From JAFGJQ01 sp964586145 (GTDB taxonomy: Bacteria; Planctomycetota; Phycisphaerae; UBA1845), in the NCBI GenBank assembly GCA_964586145.1, contig CAZPHH010000004.1, forward strand, positions 42,184-106,183: a stretch of DNA of 64,000 nucleotides, read 5' to 3'. Each line of letters begins with the position of its first letter. The first letter of the stretch is position 1. The position numbers and the translations under genes are program-made. Below, piece by piece: positions 8,370-16,749 of the stretch. The notes under the pieces are model-generated. The model was not told the origin of the DNA. It made no database searches and saw only the letters and a program-made list of their open reading frames with translations.

Positions 8370-8876
8370 GTGTCGGTCGAATTCCATTGCAGCAAGTGTT
8401 CGAAGCTGATCCGGGCCCCGCGTGAGGCGGCGGGCAACCGGGGGAAATGCCCGTACTGCAAGCAGAGCGTGTACATCCCCACGCCGCCGGACGAGTTGGA
8501 GGCCATTCCGCTGGCGCCTGTCGACGAGGGCCCGGCGAAGGCGGAGGATGCGTCGGATCGCGAAGCAGAGGACCTCCTGACGCGTCTCGGACGCGACGAG
8601 ACGCCCGTGGGGGAGGGGGATCCGGGGGGGCCGGCGGGCGTGTACGTGCGCCCGGCGGAGGGCGTGGCGGACCTGGTGGCGGAGGCGGTTCGGGCGCTGC
8701 AGGCCTCGGACCTGGACCGGGTGGAGGGACTGGTCGCGCAGCTCCGCCAGAACCGGGCCAAGGCCCGGTCGTACGTGCAGACGCTGATGATGGATGAAGT
8801 GCCGCCTCCGGAGCTGGAATCGTGTCCACCCGCCCTGTACAGCGGCTTTCTTCGAACGTTGCTGAGCCGGCTGTGA
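8370..8876 (+). CDS. N-terminal zinc-ribbon protein of unknown function
   Basis: A 168-residue protein with an N-terminal zinc ribbon (FHCSKCSKLIR...GKCPYCKQSVYIP, about 5-33: two CxxC knuckles) of the kind common in planctomycetes. An acidic linker (about 40-90) and a helical C-terminal domain (about 95-160, VADLVAEAVRALQASDLDRVEGL...) follow. The GTG start at 8370 has a GGGAGG ribosome site 7 nt upstream; a TTG at 8349 inside the end of der is less likely. Probably translated with der. The ribbon may bind a protein or nucleic acid partner; no function can be named. Confidence 0.75.
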   Translation: MSVEFHCSKCSKLIRAPREAAGNRGKCPYCKQSVYIPTPPDELEAIPLAPVDEGPAKAEDASDREAEDLLTRLGRDETPVGEGDPGGPAGVYVRPAEGVADLVAEAVRALQASDLDRVEGLVAQLRQNRAKARSYVQTLMMDEVPPPELESCPPALYSGFLRTLLSRL

Positions 8877-8888
8877 GCCTGCGTCGTT

Positions 8889-9254
8889 TCAGTCGAAGTT
8901 GAACTGCATGCCGATATGGTACCCGGTCCGTCGGGCCGTACAGTGCCGGACGGTCGCCTGTCCATGCAGGCTCATTTCCGGCTGGTGAACGGCGATGGAA
9001 TGGACGTGGCCGGGTTCCAGCTTCACGTCGCTTCGAACGCCCACGCCGGCTTCGCTCAGGTCGTGGAGTGTGGCGATCACATGCGAGTCGGGGCCGCCGG
9101 CCGCGGGGATCCAGATTTCCACCGCACCGGGGAACGGCCAGCGAGGCGCGGCCCGTTTGCCGAGGGGGTCCGGCGTTCCGTGGGTCGGACTCCGGGAGGC
9201 CAGAAGCTGCCGGACGGCTTCTCGGGTCAGGGGGACGATCTCATCCGCATCCAT
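8889..9254 (-). CDS. PilZ domain protein (c-di-GMP receptor candidate)
   Basis: A 121-residue single-domain protein. The PilZ signature is present: the RxxxR of KRAAPRW (about 34-40), then DLSEAG (D/NxSxxG, about 65-70), then the beta-barrel end HCTARRTGYHIGMQF. Both c-di-GMP contact motifs are intact, so binding is plausible. The N-terminal helix (about 1-30) is a short extension. It ends head-to-head with the zinc-ribbon gene 12 bp away. PilZ proteins often control surface structures, and a Tad locus lies 13 kb away, but the sequence gives no direct link. Confidence 0.85.
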   Translation of the reverse strand: MDADEIVPLTREAVRQLLASRSPTHGTPDPLGKRAAPRWPFPGAVEIWIPAAGGPDSHVIATLHDLSEAGVGVRSDVKLEPGHVHSIAVHQPEMSLHGQATVRHCTARRTGYHIGMQFNFD

Positions 9255-9367
9255 GCTGCACCTCGTTCATCGCCCTTCCCAGCTTCGTGCGTGGTAGTGG
9301 CCCGGCGCGCCCCGGCCCCGTGTGGACCGCTCTTCCCAGCAATGCCGTGAGGGCCGGGAGCGACGGC

Positions 9368-9622
9368 CTACGGCACCAGGAGGACCTGGGTCACCTCCGG
9401 TATCTTGTGCTGGAGCGAGCGTTGGATCCCGTTGCTCAGCGTCGCCTGAGCGTGCGGACATCCGCAGCAGGCCCCGTGGAACCGAACGTTGACGACTCCG
9501 CCGTCTTCCACGGACACCAGCTCCACATCGCCACCGTCATTCTGCAGATACGGGCGCAACTCCTCCAGGGCCTGCTGGACACGGGCCGTCAGCTCTGAGT
9601 CACGCGTCGGGTTGTCCGTCAT
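9368..9622 (-). CDS. NifU-type C-terminal domain Fe-S scaffold protein
   Basis: An 84-residue protein made of just the NifU C-terminal domain. It has the typical ALEELRPYLQNDGGDVELV start and the cluster-binding GACCGCPHAQATL (CxxC with an extra Cys between), followed by the IQRSLQHKIPEV helix. Such proteins carry a transient Fe-S cluster and pass it to targets. The start MTDNPTRD follows the family; an upstream in-frame extension is unlikely. It lies just downstream of rex on the same strand (92 bp gap), a redox-themed neighbourhood. Confidence 0.88.
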   Translation of the reverse strand: MTDNPTRDSELTARVQQALEELRPYLQNDGGDVELVSVEDGGVVNVRFHGACCGCPHAQATLSNGIQRSLQHKIPEVTQVLLVP

Positions 9623-9714
9623 CGGGCGGTCCTTTCCTGAACAAGCCGGATCCCTCCGGAGCAGACCCATGCTACGTCGAAAACCGAGCCCGGGCAAGGT
9701 GGAGCCGAACTCCG

Positions 9715-10359
9715 TCAGGACGACAGCTCGGCCACCTGGAACGCCAGTTGCTCGAAGTGAACGGCCAGGTCGACCGACACCACGGGGACCCCGGGGGGCG
9801 TGTCCAGTGCGACCGGTGCGAAGTTGAGCAGCCCCAGAACGCCGGCGGACAAGAGCCTTTCGGCCGTCACCTGGGCCTCGGCAGCCGGAACGGCTACGAT
9901 CCCGATGCGAATCTGCTCCCCGGCAATGACGGACGAGAGCTCGGACATGGGCCGGACGACGAGCCCGGCGGATTGCGGGAGGGGGCGTCCGACGAAACTC
10001 AGGTTGGTGTCAAATACCGCAGCAATGCGGAACCCCCGGCCGGCGAATCCGCGGTAGGCGGCCAGGGCCCGGCCAAGGTTTCCCGCGCCGACGAGGGCGG
10101 TCGCCCAGACCCGGTTGGTGCCGAGGATGAGGCGGGCCTGTTCGATCAGTTCGTCGACCCGGTATCCGAGGCCCGGCCGGCCGAATTGCCCGAAGTATGC
10201 GAGGTCCTTTCGGACCTGCGCATCCGTGACGCGCAGGGCCTTACCGAGCTGTTGGCTGGAAATCGTGGCATGTCCGTCTGCCCGGAGGGATTCCAACTGC
10301 CGCAGGTAGAGGCTCAGTCGCCGGATCGTGGGGCCGGGAACATGTGCGTATCGAGGCAT
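9715..10359 (-). CDS. rex: Redox-sensing transcriptional repressor Rex
   Basis: A 214-residue winged-helix repressor that senses the NADH/NAD ratio. The N-terminal DNA-binding part (TIRRLSLYLRQLESL...ISSQQLGKAL...VRKDLAYFGQFGRPGLGY) and the Rossmann motif ALVGAGNLGRAL (about 95-105) are both typical, as is the closing NFAPV...VDLAVHFEQL. The start MPRYAHV matches other Rex proteins; a longer frame upstream is antisense to another gene. Rex usually represses fermentation and respiration genes. I did not find a convincing Rex operator (TTGTGAA-N4-TTCACAA) in the window, so its targets are elsewhere. Confidence 0.95.
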   Translation of the reverse strand: MPRYAHVPGPTIRRLSLYLRQLESLRADGHATISSQQLGKALRVTDAQVRKDLAYFGQFGRPGLGYRVDELIEQARLILGTNRVWATALVGAGNLGRALAAYRGFAGRGFRIAAVFDTNLSFVGRPLPQSAGLVVRPMSELSSVIAGEQIRIGIVAVPAAEAQVTAERLLSAGVLGLLNFAPVALDTPPGVPVVSVDLAVHFEQLAFQVAELSS

Positions 10360-10576
10360 CTCGAATCCCGAACGTCGGGTACGAACGGCATCAGGCCGGA
10401 ACGGCGGGCAGTATAGCGAGGCTGCGAATCGGGCGTCAAGCGCGGGCGGAAGCGTTGACGTGCCACGAACGGCGATGCTTGACAGTGACAACGAGCATCC
10501 GGTAGGGTTTCGGCTTGGCATTGGCGCGATGCCGGCAGGCAGAGACGCGGTGGGGAGCGGATCCCGGAGTCGTTTG

Positions 10577-11686
10577 ATGATGGTCAAGAAGCTGTCGGAG
10601 GCTCGCGAACCGGCACCGGACCGGCTTGGCAGGAGAGCCCGTTGGGACCTCGTGGCTGGGCTGATGATGGCCCTGCTGGCTGCAACGACGTTTGGGCAGG
10701 ATGCCGGCAGTACGGAGGCGGACAAGGCCGTGGATGAACTCCGCGGGCGAGCACCGGTCGGAGAAGAAGACGATCGCATACTGGATGCCTGGATTCAGCA
10801 GGAGTTGTCTCGGCTGGACGAAGACCCGACGAACGCGGAGCGTGCGAATGCGTTCCGAACGCGTTTTGTGGCACAGATCACCCATTCGAGCAACTCTCCG
10901 GAGTTTGTGGCTCGGCTGGCGGACCGGGTGGGTCTGCTGTTCACGCCTCGCCTGGCCGAGTGCGACAAGCTGGCACCGCCGGTCGCTCGGGCCCTGGCCG
11001 GTGTCCTGCGTCAGTTTGACCGGCCCGGTGTGATGGACGCCCTGGAGGCCGGTCTGCGGTGTGAGAGTCGGCAGGACGTGCGGTACCTCTGTGCGCAGGG
11101 TTTCGTACGGCTGCGCGACAACATTGCCGTGAATCCGGTTCTGACGGAACGCTTCCTGCGGATTCTCCGGACCGCCGGGCAGGCGGAGACCAGCGGGATG
11201 GTGACGGCCCAAATCTATGAGGCCCTGTCCTTTCGGTCTGCGGACCGTATGCCGGATGCGATGGCGGTGATGCTCGACATATGGAACGCGCGGATCGAGA
11301 AGCGCCGGGCGGTGCCCGTCTGCGACGGCGGCGAGTTGGGGCTTTTGAATTTCGTCACGGCCAATCGGCCGACAAGTCGGCCGCTGCTGGAGCGGCTCGT
11401 GCCGCTTCTGGCCGTCCAGCTTCGGCTGGACGTGACCCGCTTGGAGCAGGAGCGATTGGACGAATACGAACGGATGCAGCTTCTGGCGAGCGTCGACGCC
11501 GGGGAGGCGCTGCTGACGCAACTCGTAAGTCCGTCGGCCGCACCCAACGTTCGCAACGCCCTCAGGAAGGGCGATGACGTGCGCATGCTGGAGGTCCAGA
11601 TCGAGCTGAACAAGTGGATTGGCACACCCAACGCGCCGGGTGTTCTCAACGCCTCGCCGTGGAATGTTCCCGTCGGCGCCCCGTAA
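10577..11686 (+). CDS. Secreted protein of unknown function, helical repeat type
   Basis: A 369-residue protein with a long, Arg-rich signal region (about 1-42) ending in the hydrophobic LVAGLMMALLAATTFGQ. The mature part is entirely helical in appearance, with HEAT/armadillo-like stretches (ARALAGVLRQFDRPGVMDAL, RFLRILRTAGQAET, LVPLLAVQLRLDVTRLEQERLDEYERMQLL). The ATG at 10577 has GGAG 8 nt upstream; earlier in-frame codons are possible. I recognise no catalytic motif. It stands 156 bp before the peptide ABC importer and on the same strand, so it could be an accessory periplasmic factor, but this is only position. Confidence 0.65.
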   Translation: MMVKKLSEAREPAPDRLGRRARWDLVAGLMMALLAATTFGQDAGSTEADKAVDELRGRAPVGEEDDRILDAWIQQELSRLDEDPTNAERANAFRTRFVAQITHSSNSPEFVARLADRVGLLFTPRLAECDKLAPPVARALAGVLRQFDRPGVMDALEAGLRCESRQDVRYLCAQGFVRLRDNIAVNPVLTERFLRILRTAGQAETSGMVTAQIYEALSFRSADRMPDAMAVMLDIWNARIEKRRAVPVCDGGELGLLNFVTANRPTSRPLLERLVPLLAVQLRLDVTRLEQERLDEYERMQLLASVDAGEALLTQLVSPSAAPNVRNALRKGDDVRMLEVQIELNKWIGTPNAPGVLNASPWNVPVGAP

Positions 11687-11842
11687 CGACAGGCCGAATT
11701 CTCTGGTTTTCCGCGCCCCCATTTCGAAGGGATGCGCCTTCCGCGGGACGGTGGCAGGCGTAAGACTCTTGCCCTATAGTGGTGGCGTCGGGGGAGGATT
11801 CCGCCCCGTGCGATGGATCGACACAAGCCTCCGAGGGATGGA

Positions 11843-13585
11843 ATGATGGCCATCGGGACGGCCCGCGGATGGATTCTGACGTGCGTGGCGGCTGCGGCCG
11901 TGTGGGCCGGTGACTACGATCCGACCCGGGATCCGCTCGTCAACCCGCCTTCTCTTCTTGAACCGCCGCCGCACGAGGCGGACCGGATCGCCGGGGACGA
12001 CTGGATCGTCCGGCATCTGCGGGCAGAGCCGGCCACCCTGAATCCGATCCTGACCTCTTCCGGGCACGAACTGACCGTACAGGAGCTCCTCTTCGACGAA
12101 CCGGTTGTGCTTGGGACGGGCTTCGAATGGACGCTGAATCCCGCGATGGCCGAGGCGTACTCGGAGGCGGATGACCACCTGAGTGCGGAACTTCGCCTGA
12201 AGGCGGGATTGACGTGGCAGGACGGCGTGCCGCTGACCGCCGAAGACGTGGTGTTCGCCTGGGAGATGATCCGGAGCGAGCACGTGCCGGCGGTGCGGGC
12301 GCGGGCCGCGATGGACGGCGTGGCCGATTGCCGGGCGGTCAATCCGTTGACGGTGCGGTTCCGATTCCGGGAGGCGCTGCCGACCAATCGCTGGCGCATC
12401 AAGTTCCCGATCCTGCCGAGACACGTGTACGGGCGGGGGGTGAGCGACGACCCCACGCTCAGCCGGAGCGACGCGCACGTGCAGGCGAATCGTCATCCGG
12501 TGGGTAACGGTCCCTATCGGCTGGTGGACTGGTCGGCGGGCGATCGGATCGTACTGGAACGCTGGGCGGGCTACGCGGGTCCCCGGCCCCACTTCGCCCG
12601 GGTGATCTTCCGGATCGTCCCGGACGGCAACACGGCCCTGCTGATGTTCAAGCGGGGGGACCTGGACGAGATGATGCTGACGCCGCAGCAGTTTGCCCGT
12701 GACACGCAGGACGAGCGATTCGCCCGGGTGGGGGTCAAAGGCTGGGCGGACCAGGCGACGGTGTATTGCATCGGCTGGAACATGGACGGGACCAACCCGT
12801 TCTTCGGCGACGTGCGTGTTCGGCAGGCCATGTCGCATGCGCTGAACATGCCGCTGATTCTGAACACGGTGTACGATCGGCTCTTTTCCCGGTCGCGCGG
12901 GCTGTTCCCGCCCGGCTCGTGGGCGTACAACGCAGATATTCCCCTGTTCGATTACGACCCGAAGAAGGCCGCCGCGCTGCTGGATGCCGCCGGCTGGCGG
13001 GTGGATGCGGAAGACGGCTGGCGCTACCGGAACGTCGTCGGCGCGGATGGGACCCGGACCCGAGTGAAGTTTTCGTTCACCCTCGGTTTTGCCCAGGAAT
13101 CCAAGACGTCTCCGCAGGTGGCGGCCGTACTACAGCAGGACCTCCGTCGGCTGGGCGTGGACATGAAGCTGCAGGCGCTGGAGTACCTGACGCTGCGCGG
13201 GCGCGTGTTCACGCGCGATTTCCAGGCGGTGGTCTGGGCCTGGACGGCCGAGCCGGAACCGGACAACGCGTGGAACCTGTTGCACAGCGCCGCTCGAAGC
13301 GGCGGTCAGAACTTCGTGGGATACGCCGACCCGGACGTGGATGCCCTGCTCGAGCAGGGGCGGCGTTCGTTCGATCCGCAGGTGCGGCGGGGCGTCTATC
13401 AGGCGCTGGCGGCAAAGGTGTACGAGGATGCCCCGTACACGTTCCTGATCAACGCCCCGAGCCTCTGGGCGTTTCACAGGCGGGTCCGCGGCGTCCATTT
13501 CAGCCCGATGGGGCCGGCCGGGTTCTATCCGGGCGCCCGGGCGTGGTGGGCGCCGGCGGGAGAGCAATTGCGGGGCAGGCCGTAG
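11843..13585 (+). CDS. ABC transporter periplasmic solute-binding protein (SBP_bac_5, peptide type)
   Basis: A 580-residue family 5 extracellular binding protein that delivers peptides or similar solutes to the two permeases downstream. A hydrophobic signal (ILTCVAAAAVWA) precedes the mature domain. Typical marks are RAEPATLNPILTSS, WTLNPAMAEAYSEADD, LRLKAGLTWQDGVPLTAEDVVFAWEMI (quoted in parts), GNGPYRLVDW and VRQAMSHALNMPLI. The single Cys in the signal is not in a good lipobox, so it is probably soluble. The ATG at 11843 follows GAGGG at 6-nt spacing; an ATG at 11813 is an alternative. First gene of a five-gene importer. Confidence 0.9.
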   Translation: MMAIGTARGWILTCVAAAAVWAGDYDPTRDPLVNPPSLLEPPPHEADRIAGDDWIVRHLRAEPATLNPILTSSGHELTVQELLFDEPVVLGTGFEWTLNPAMAEAYSEADDHLSAELRLKAGLTWQDGVPLTAEDVVFAWEMIRSEHVPAVRARAAMDGVADCRAVNPLTVRFRFREALPTNRWRIKFPILPRHVYGRGVSDDPTLSRSDAHVQANRHPVGNGPYRLVDWSAGDRIVLERWAGYAGPRPHFARVIFRIVPDGNTALLMFKRGDLDEMMLTPQQFARDTQDERFARVGVKGWADQATVYCIGWNMDGTNPFFGDVRVRQAMSHALNMPLILNTVYDRLFSRSRGLFPPGSWAYNADIPLFDYDPKKAAALLDAAGWRVDAEDGWRYRNVVGADGTRTRVKFSFTLGFAQESKTSPQVAAVLQQDLRRLGVDMKLQALEYLTLRGRVFTRDFQAVVWAWTAEPEPDNAWNLLHSAARSGGQNFVGYADPDVDALLEQGRRSFDPQVRRGVYQALAAKVYEDAPYTFLINAPSLWAFHRRVRGVHFSPMGPAGFYPGARAWWAPAGEQLRGRP

Positions 13586-13629
13586 GGCGCGGTCGGGAGG
13601 TCCTTGCGGGGGGCGTCGGAGTCGCCGGT

Positions 13630-14607
13630 ATGGTTCGGTATGTTGCCAAGCGACTGCTCCTGGCCGGCGTCACGCTCGTGGGAATTACGATCGTCACGTT
13701 TGCCGTGACGCGGCTGGCGCCGGGGGATCCGGCGCTGGAGGCCGTCAGTCGTGGCGGGGCCTCCACGATGTCGGCCGAGGCGTACGCGCGGCTTCGCACG
13801 TACTACGAGTTGGATCAACCGGTCACGCGTCAGTATGCGGCATGGCTGGGCCGTGTGGTGCGGCTTGATTTCGGTCGTTCCTTCCACGACGGGCGGCGCG
13901 TGACGGACAAGATCGGCGAGCGCCTGCCCGCAACGCTGTGCCTCGCCGGGGGGGCCGTGGTCCTCTCCCTCGCCGTGGCCGTACCGATCGGGCTGGCGTC
14001 CGCCCGCAGGGCCGGAGGCGTCTTCGACACCGTGGCCGGGGGCATACTGGCGGCGCTGTATTCGGTCCCGCGGTACGTGATGGCGATGCTGCTCATCGTG
14101 GTGGTGGGCGTACACCTGGACTGGTTCTCGCCGTATGGCCTGCGGTCGGAGAACTTTGAGGACATGTCCTACCCGGGAAAGGCGGCGGACCTGGCTCGCC
14201 ATTTCGCGTTGATCGTGTTCTGTTTTGCGTATCCGCTCATCGCGTACCAGGCCCGGTTCATTCGCGGCAACCTGCTGGAGGTGCTGGGCCAGGACTACGT
14301 GCGTACGGCGCGGGCAAAGGGACTGCCGGAGCGTGTGGTCCTGCACCGCCACGCCTTCCGAAACACGCTGCTTCCGCTCATCACGGTGGTGGGTCTGCTG
14401 GTTCCGTCCGCGCTGGGCGGTTCCGTGATTCTCGAAACCATGTTTCAGTGGCCGGGGATCGGGCAATTGTTGTTCCAGGCCATGACGCAGCGGGATTATC
14501 CCGTGGTGATGGCCCTGACGGTCGTGGCGGCGGTCGTCGTTCTGCTGTGTACGCTTCTGGCGGACCTGACCTACGCTCTGGCGGACCCACGGGTGCGGTA
14601 TGCCTGA
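13630..14607 (+). CDS. Peptide ABC transporter permease, DppB/YejB type
   Basis: A 325-residue inner-membrane permease with about six transmembrane segments: the N-terminal MVRYVAKRLLLAGVTLVGIT helix, then the family motif RLAPGDPA. The EAA loop that docks with the ATPases is clear near 245-265 (YVRTARAKGLPERVVLHRHAFRN in parts). The ATG at 13630 matches the normal start; the frame is also open upstream, antisense-like and low complexity. The stop overlaps the next permease by 8 bp, so the two are coupled. Confidence 0.92.
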   Translation: MVRYVAKRLLLAGVTLVGITIVTFAVTRLAPGDPALEAVSRGGASTMSAEAYARLRTYYELDQPVTRQYAAWLGRVVRLDFGRSFHDGRRVTDKIGERLPATLCLAGGAVVLSLAVAVPIGLASARRAGGVFDTVAGGILAALYSVPRYVMAMLLIVVVGVHLDWFSPYGLRSENFEDMSYPGKAADLARHFALIVFCFAYPLIAYQARFIRGNLLEVLGQDYVRTARAKGLPERVVLHRHAFRNTLLPLITVVGLLVPSALGGSVILETMFQWPGIGQLLFQAMTQRDYPVVMALTVVAAVVVLLCTLLADLTYALADPRVRYA

Positions 14608-15676
14608 CACCTCCGTCCGGCAGTCCTGTCTGACGTCGCGATCGCACGCGCCGGGCCTCTGGCGACGGTTCCGCGGCCGGCGCCTGGGGATGCTGAGCCT
14701 GGTTGGGCTGGTGGCGCTGGTTGGCGTGGCCGTGCTGCGTCCAGTGCTGGCCTCGCGGCTGCCCGTCGTGTGTCGATATGAGGGCCGACTGTACTTTCCG
14801 GGGGTGGTGGAGGTTGTGCGGTCGGTGCCGTTTGCGTCGCTTGTGGCGGGGGAGGGCCGGCCGTTCAGTCTGCCGTCGTTTGATGTGGAGACGGCATTGG
14901 CGGAGAGTTCTTTCGGCGTGCGGGCCCTGATTCCGTATGACCCGATGGCCTATTCGTCTGATGTTCGCGCCCGTCCGAGCCGTCAGCACTGGCTGGGCAC
15001 GGATGACCTCGGGCGTGACGTGGCAGCCCGTCTCGTTCACGGAACCGCCGTCTCGCTGAAGGTGGGGCTGGGGGCGATGGCGCTGGCCGGCCTGATCGGG
15101 ATTGCCCTTGGCGCCTGGGCCGGATACGCGGGCGGAATCGTCGACATGGCGGTGAGCCGGCTCATCGAGCTGGTGATGTGCTTCCCGGTGTTCTTCCTCA
15201 TTCTGGCCGTCATGGTCTGGGTGGAAGAGCCGGGCGTGAACCACGTAATCCTTGTGATCGGGCTGACGGCCTGGACGCCCATCGCCCGGCTCATGCGGGC
15301 GGAAATGCTGCGTCTTCGCGACAGTGAGTTGGCCACCGCGGCGCGGGCGCTGGGCGCCGGCCCCGTGCGCGTGTTGCTTCGGCATCTTTTGCCCAACGCG
15401 ATGGCGCCCGTGCTGGTGACGATCACGTTCGGCGTGGGTCATGCGATTCTGATTGAGGCGGCGCTGTCGTGGCTGGGGTTCGGCGTGCCGCCGCCGGCCC
15501 CGTCGTGGGGCGTCATGCTTCGATCGGCCTACGACCAGATCCATTCCGCACCCTTTCTGGTGTATCCGCCGTGTGTGGCCATTTTTGCCACCGTGCTGAT
15601 GGTGAATTGGCTGGGCGAAGCGGTGCGAGACGTGGCCGATCCGCGCGGTGAATCGGAGAACCTGGTGCCCGGCTGA
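14600..15676 (+). CDS. Peptide ABC transporter permease, DppC/YejE type
   Basis: A 358-residue partner permease. After the first membrane helix (about 30-52) there is a periplasmic insertion of some 80 residues (VCRYEGRLYFPGVV...FGVRALIPYDPMAY). This is the kind of insertion seen in YejE of the YejABEF importer and absent from plain DppC. The usual HWLGTDDLGRDV motif follows (about 131-142), then five membrane segments and the EAA loop (LATAARALGAGPVRVLLRHLLPN in parts). The insertion suggests a Yej-like substrate range (larger peptides or peptide antibiotics), by homology only. Confidence 0.92.
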   Translation: MPDTSVRQSCLTSRSHAPGLWRRFRGRRLGMLSLVGLVALVGVAVLRPVLASRLPVVCRYEGRLYFPGVVEVVRSVPFASLVAGEGRPFSLPSFDVETALAESSFGVRALIPYDPMAYSSDVRARPSRQHWLGTDDLGRDVAARLVHGTAVSLKVGLGAMALAGLIGIALGAWAGYAGGIVDMAVSRLIELVMCFPVFFLILAVMVWVEEPGVNHVILVIGLTAWTPIARLMRAEMLRLRDSELATAARALGAGPVRVLLRHLLPNAMAPVLVTITFGVGHAILIEAALSWLGFGVPPPAPSWGVMLRSAYDQIHSAPFLVYPPCVAIFATVLMVNWLGEAVRDVADPRGESENLVPG

Positions 15677-15693
15677 CGGAGTGTGCATGGCCC

Positions 15694-16749
15694 ATGAGCC
15701 CGGACCGCCATCCTGCTGCACTGGCCGTGCGTGATCTGCGTGTGGAGATGCGCACGCGGGACGGCATCGTGCATCCCGTGGACGGCGTGTCGTTTGACAT
15801 CCGGCGCGGACGCACGCTCGGGTTGGCGGGCGAGAGCGGTTGCGGCAAGACCCTGACCGCGCTGGCGCTGATGCGTTTGCTGCCGCGGGGCCGGGCGCGG
15901 ATTTCCGGGGGGTCGGTGCTCTGGTCGAATGGTGACGGAGAGCCGGTGGACCTGGCGACCGTCGGCGAGCAGGAGGTCCGACGGATGCGCGGGCGCCGGC
16001 TCGCCATGATCTTCCAGGATCCGGCGGCGGCCCTGAATCCCGTCTTCACCGTGGGCGAGCAGATTGCGGAGGTGTCCCGGCTTCACCTGGGGCTGTCGCG
16101 CGGAAAGGCCATGCAGCAGGCCGCGAGGCTTCTGTCGCGTGTGGGCATTGCGGATGCGGCCCGGCGGGCCCGGGAGTATCCGCACCAGTTTTCCGGCGGC
16201 ATGCAGCAGCGGGCCATGCTGGCGATGGCGCTGGCGGGCGAGCCGGCCATCCTCATCGCCGATGAGCCGACGACCGCCCTGGACGTGACCGTGCAGGCGC
16301 AGATCGTGGACCTGTTGCGCGGGATTCAGTCCGCGGGTGGAATGGGGATGCTGTGGGTGACGCACGATCTGGGCGTGCTCGCGCAGGTGGCGGACGAAAT
16401 CTGCGTGATGTATGCGGGTCGGATCGTGGAGCGAGCGCCCACGCGTGAGCTGTTCTCGCACCCTCTGCATCCGTATACGCAGGCGCTTCTTGCGTGCGTG
16501 CCGCGCCTGCACCGGCCGGCGGGCGGCAGCGGCATTCCCGGAAGCGTGCCGACGCCGACCGATGTCCCGCCCGGCTGCCGGTTCCACCCGCGCTGCGCGC
16601 TAAGTCGTCGCCGTGCGGCTGAGGCCGGTGCAGCGCTCTCCATCGAGGGTCCATCCGGCCGCGTGCTTCGGCACTGTGTGGACGAGATTCCGGTTCTGCG
16701 GCAGGCGCGTCCGGAGCATTGGATTGCCTGTGGGGAGGTGGCCTCATGA
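15694..16749 (+). CDS. Peptide ABC transporter ATPase, DppD type
   Basis: A 351-residue ATPase with Walker A GESGCGKT (about 46-53), signature FSGGMQQR, Walker B LIADEPT and the H-loop WVTHDLG. The C-terminal oligopeptide-transporter domain ends with the cysteine region GCRFHPRCAL...LRHCVDE, where related proteins carry an Fe-S cluster. Its stop overlaps the next ATPase start by 4 bp (ATGA). The two half-ATPases are separate here, whereas in YejF they are fused. Confidence 0.93.
   Translation: MSPDRHPAALAVRDLRVEMRTRDGIVHPVDGVSFDIRRGRTLGLAGESGCGKTLTALALMRLLPRGRARISGGSVLWSNGDGEPVDLATVGEQEVRRMRGRRLAMIFQDPAAALNPVFTVGEQIAEVSRLHLGLSRGKAMQQAARLLSRVGIADAARRAREYPHQFSGGMQQRAMLAMALAGEPAILIADEPTTALDVTVQAQIVDLLRGIQSAGGMGMLWVTHDLGVLAQVADEICVMYAGRIVERAPTRELFSHPLHPYTQALLACVPRLHRPAGGSGIPGSVPTPTDVPPGCRFHPRCALSRRRAAEAGAALSIEGPSGRVLRHCVDEIPVLRQARPEHWIACGEVAS

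Noticed and set aside
9255..10400. Rex operator near rex itself.
   Set aside because: No TTGTGAA-N4-TTCACAA-like palindrome found in the region.
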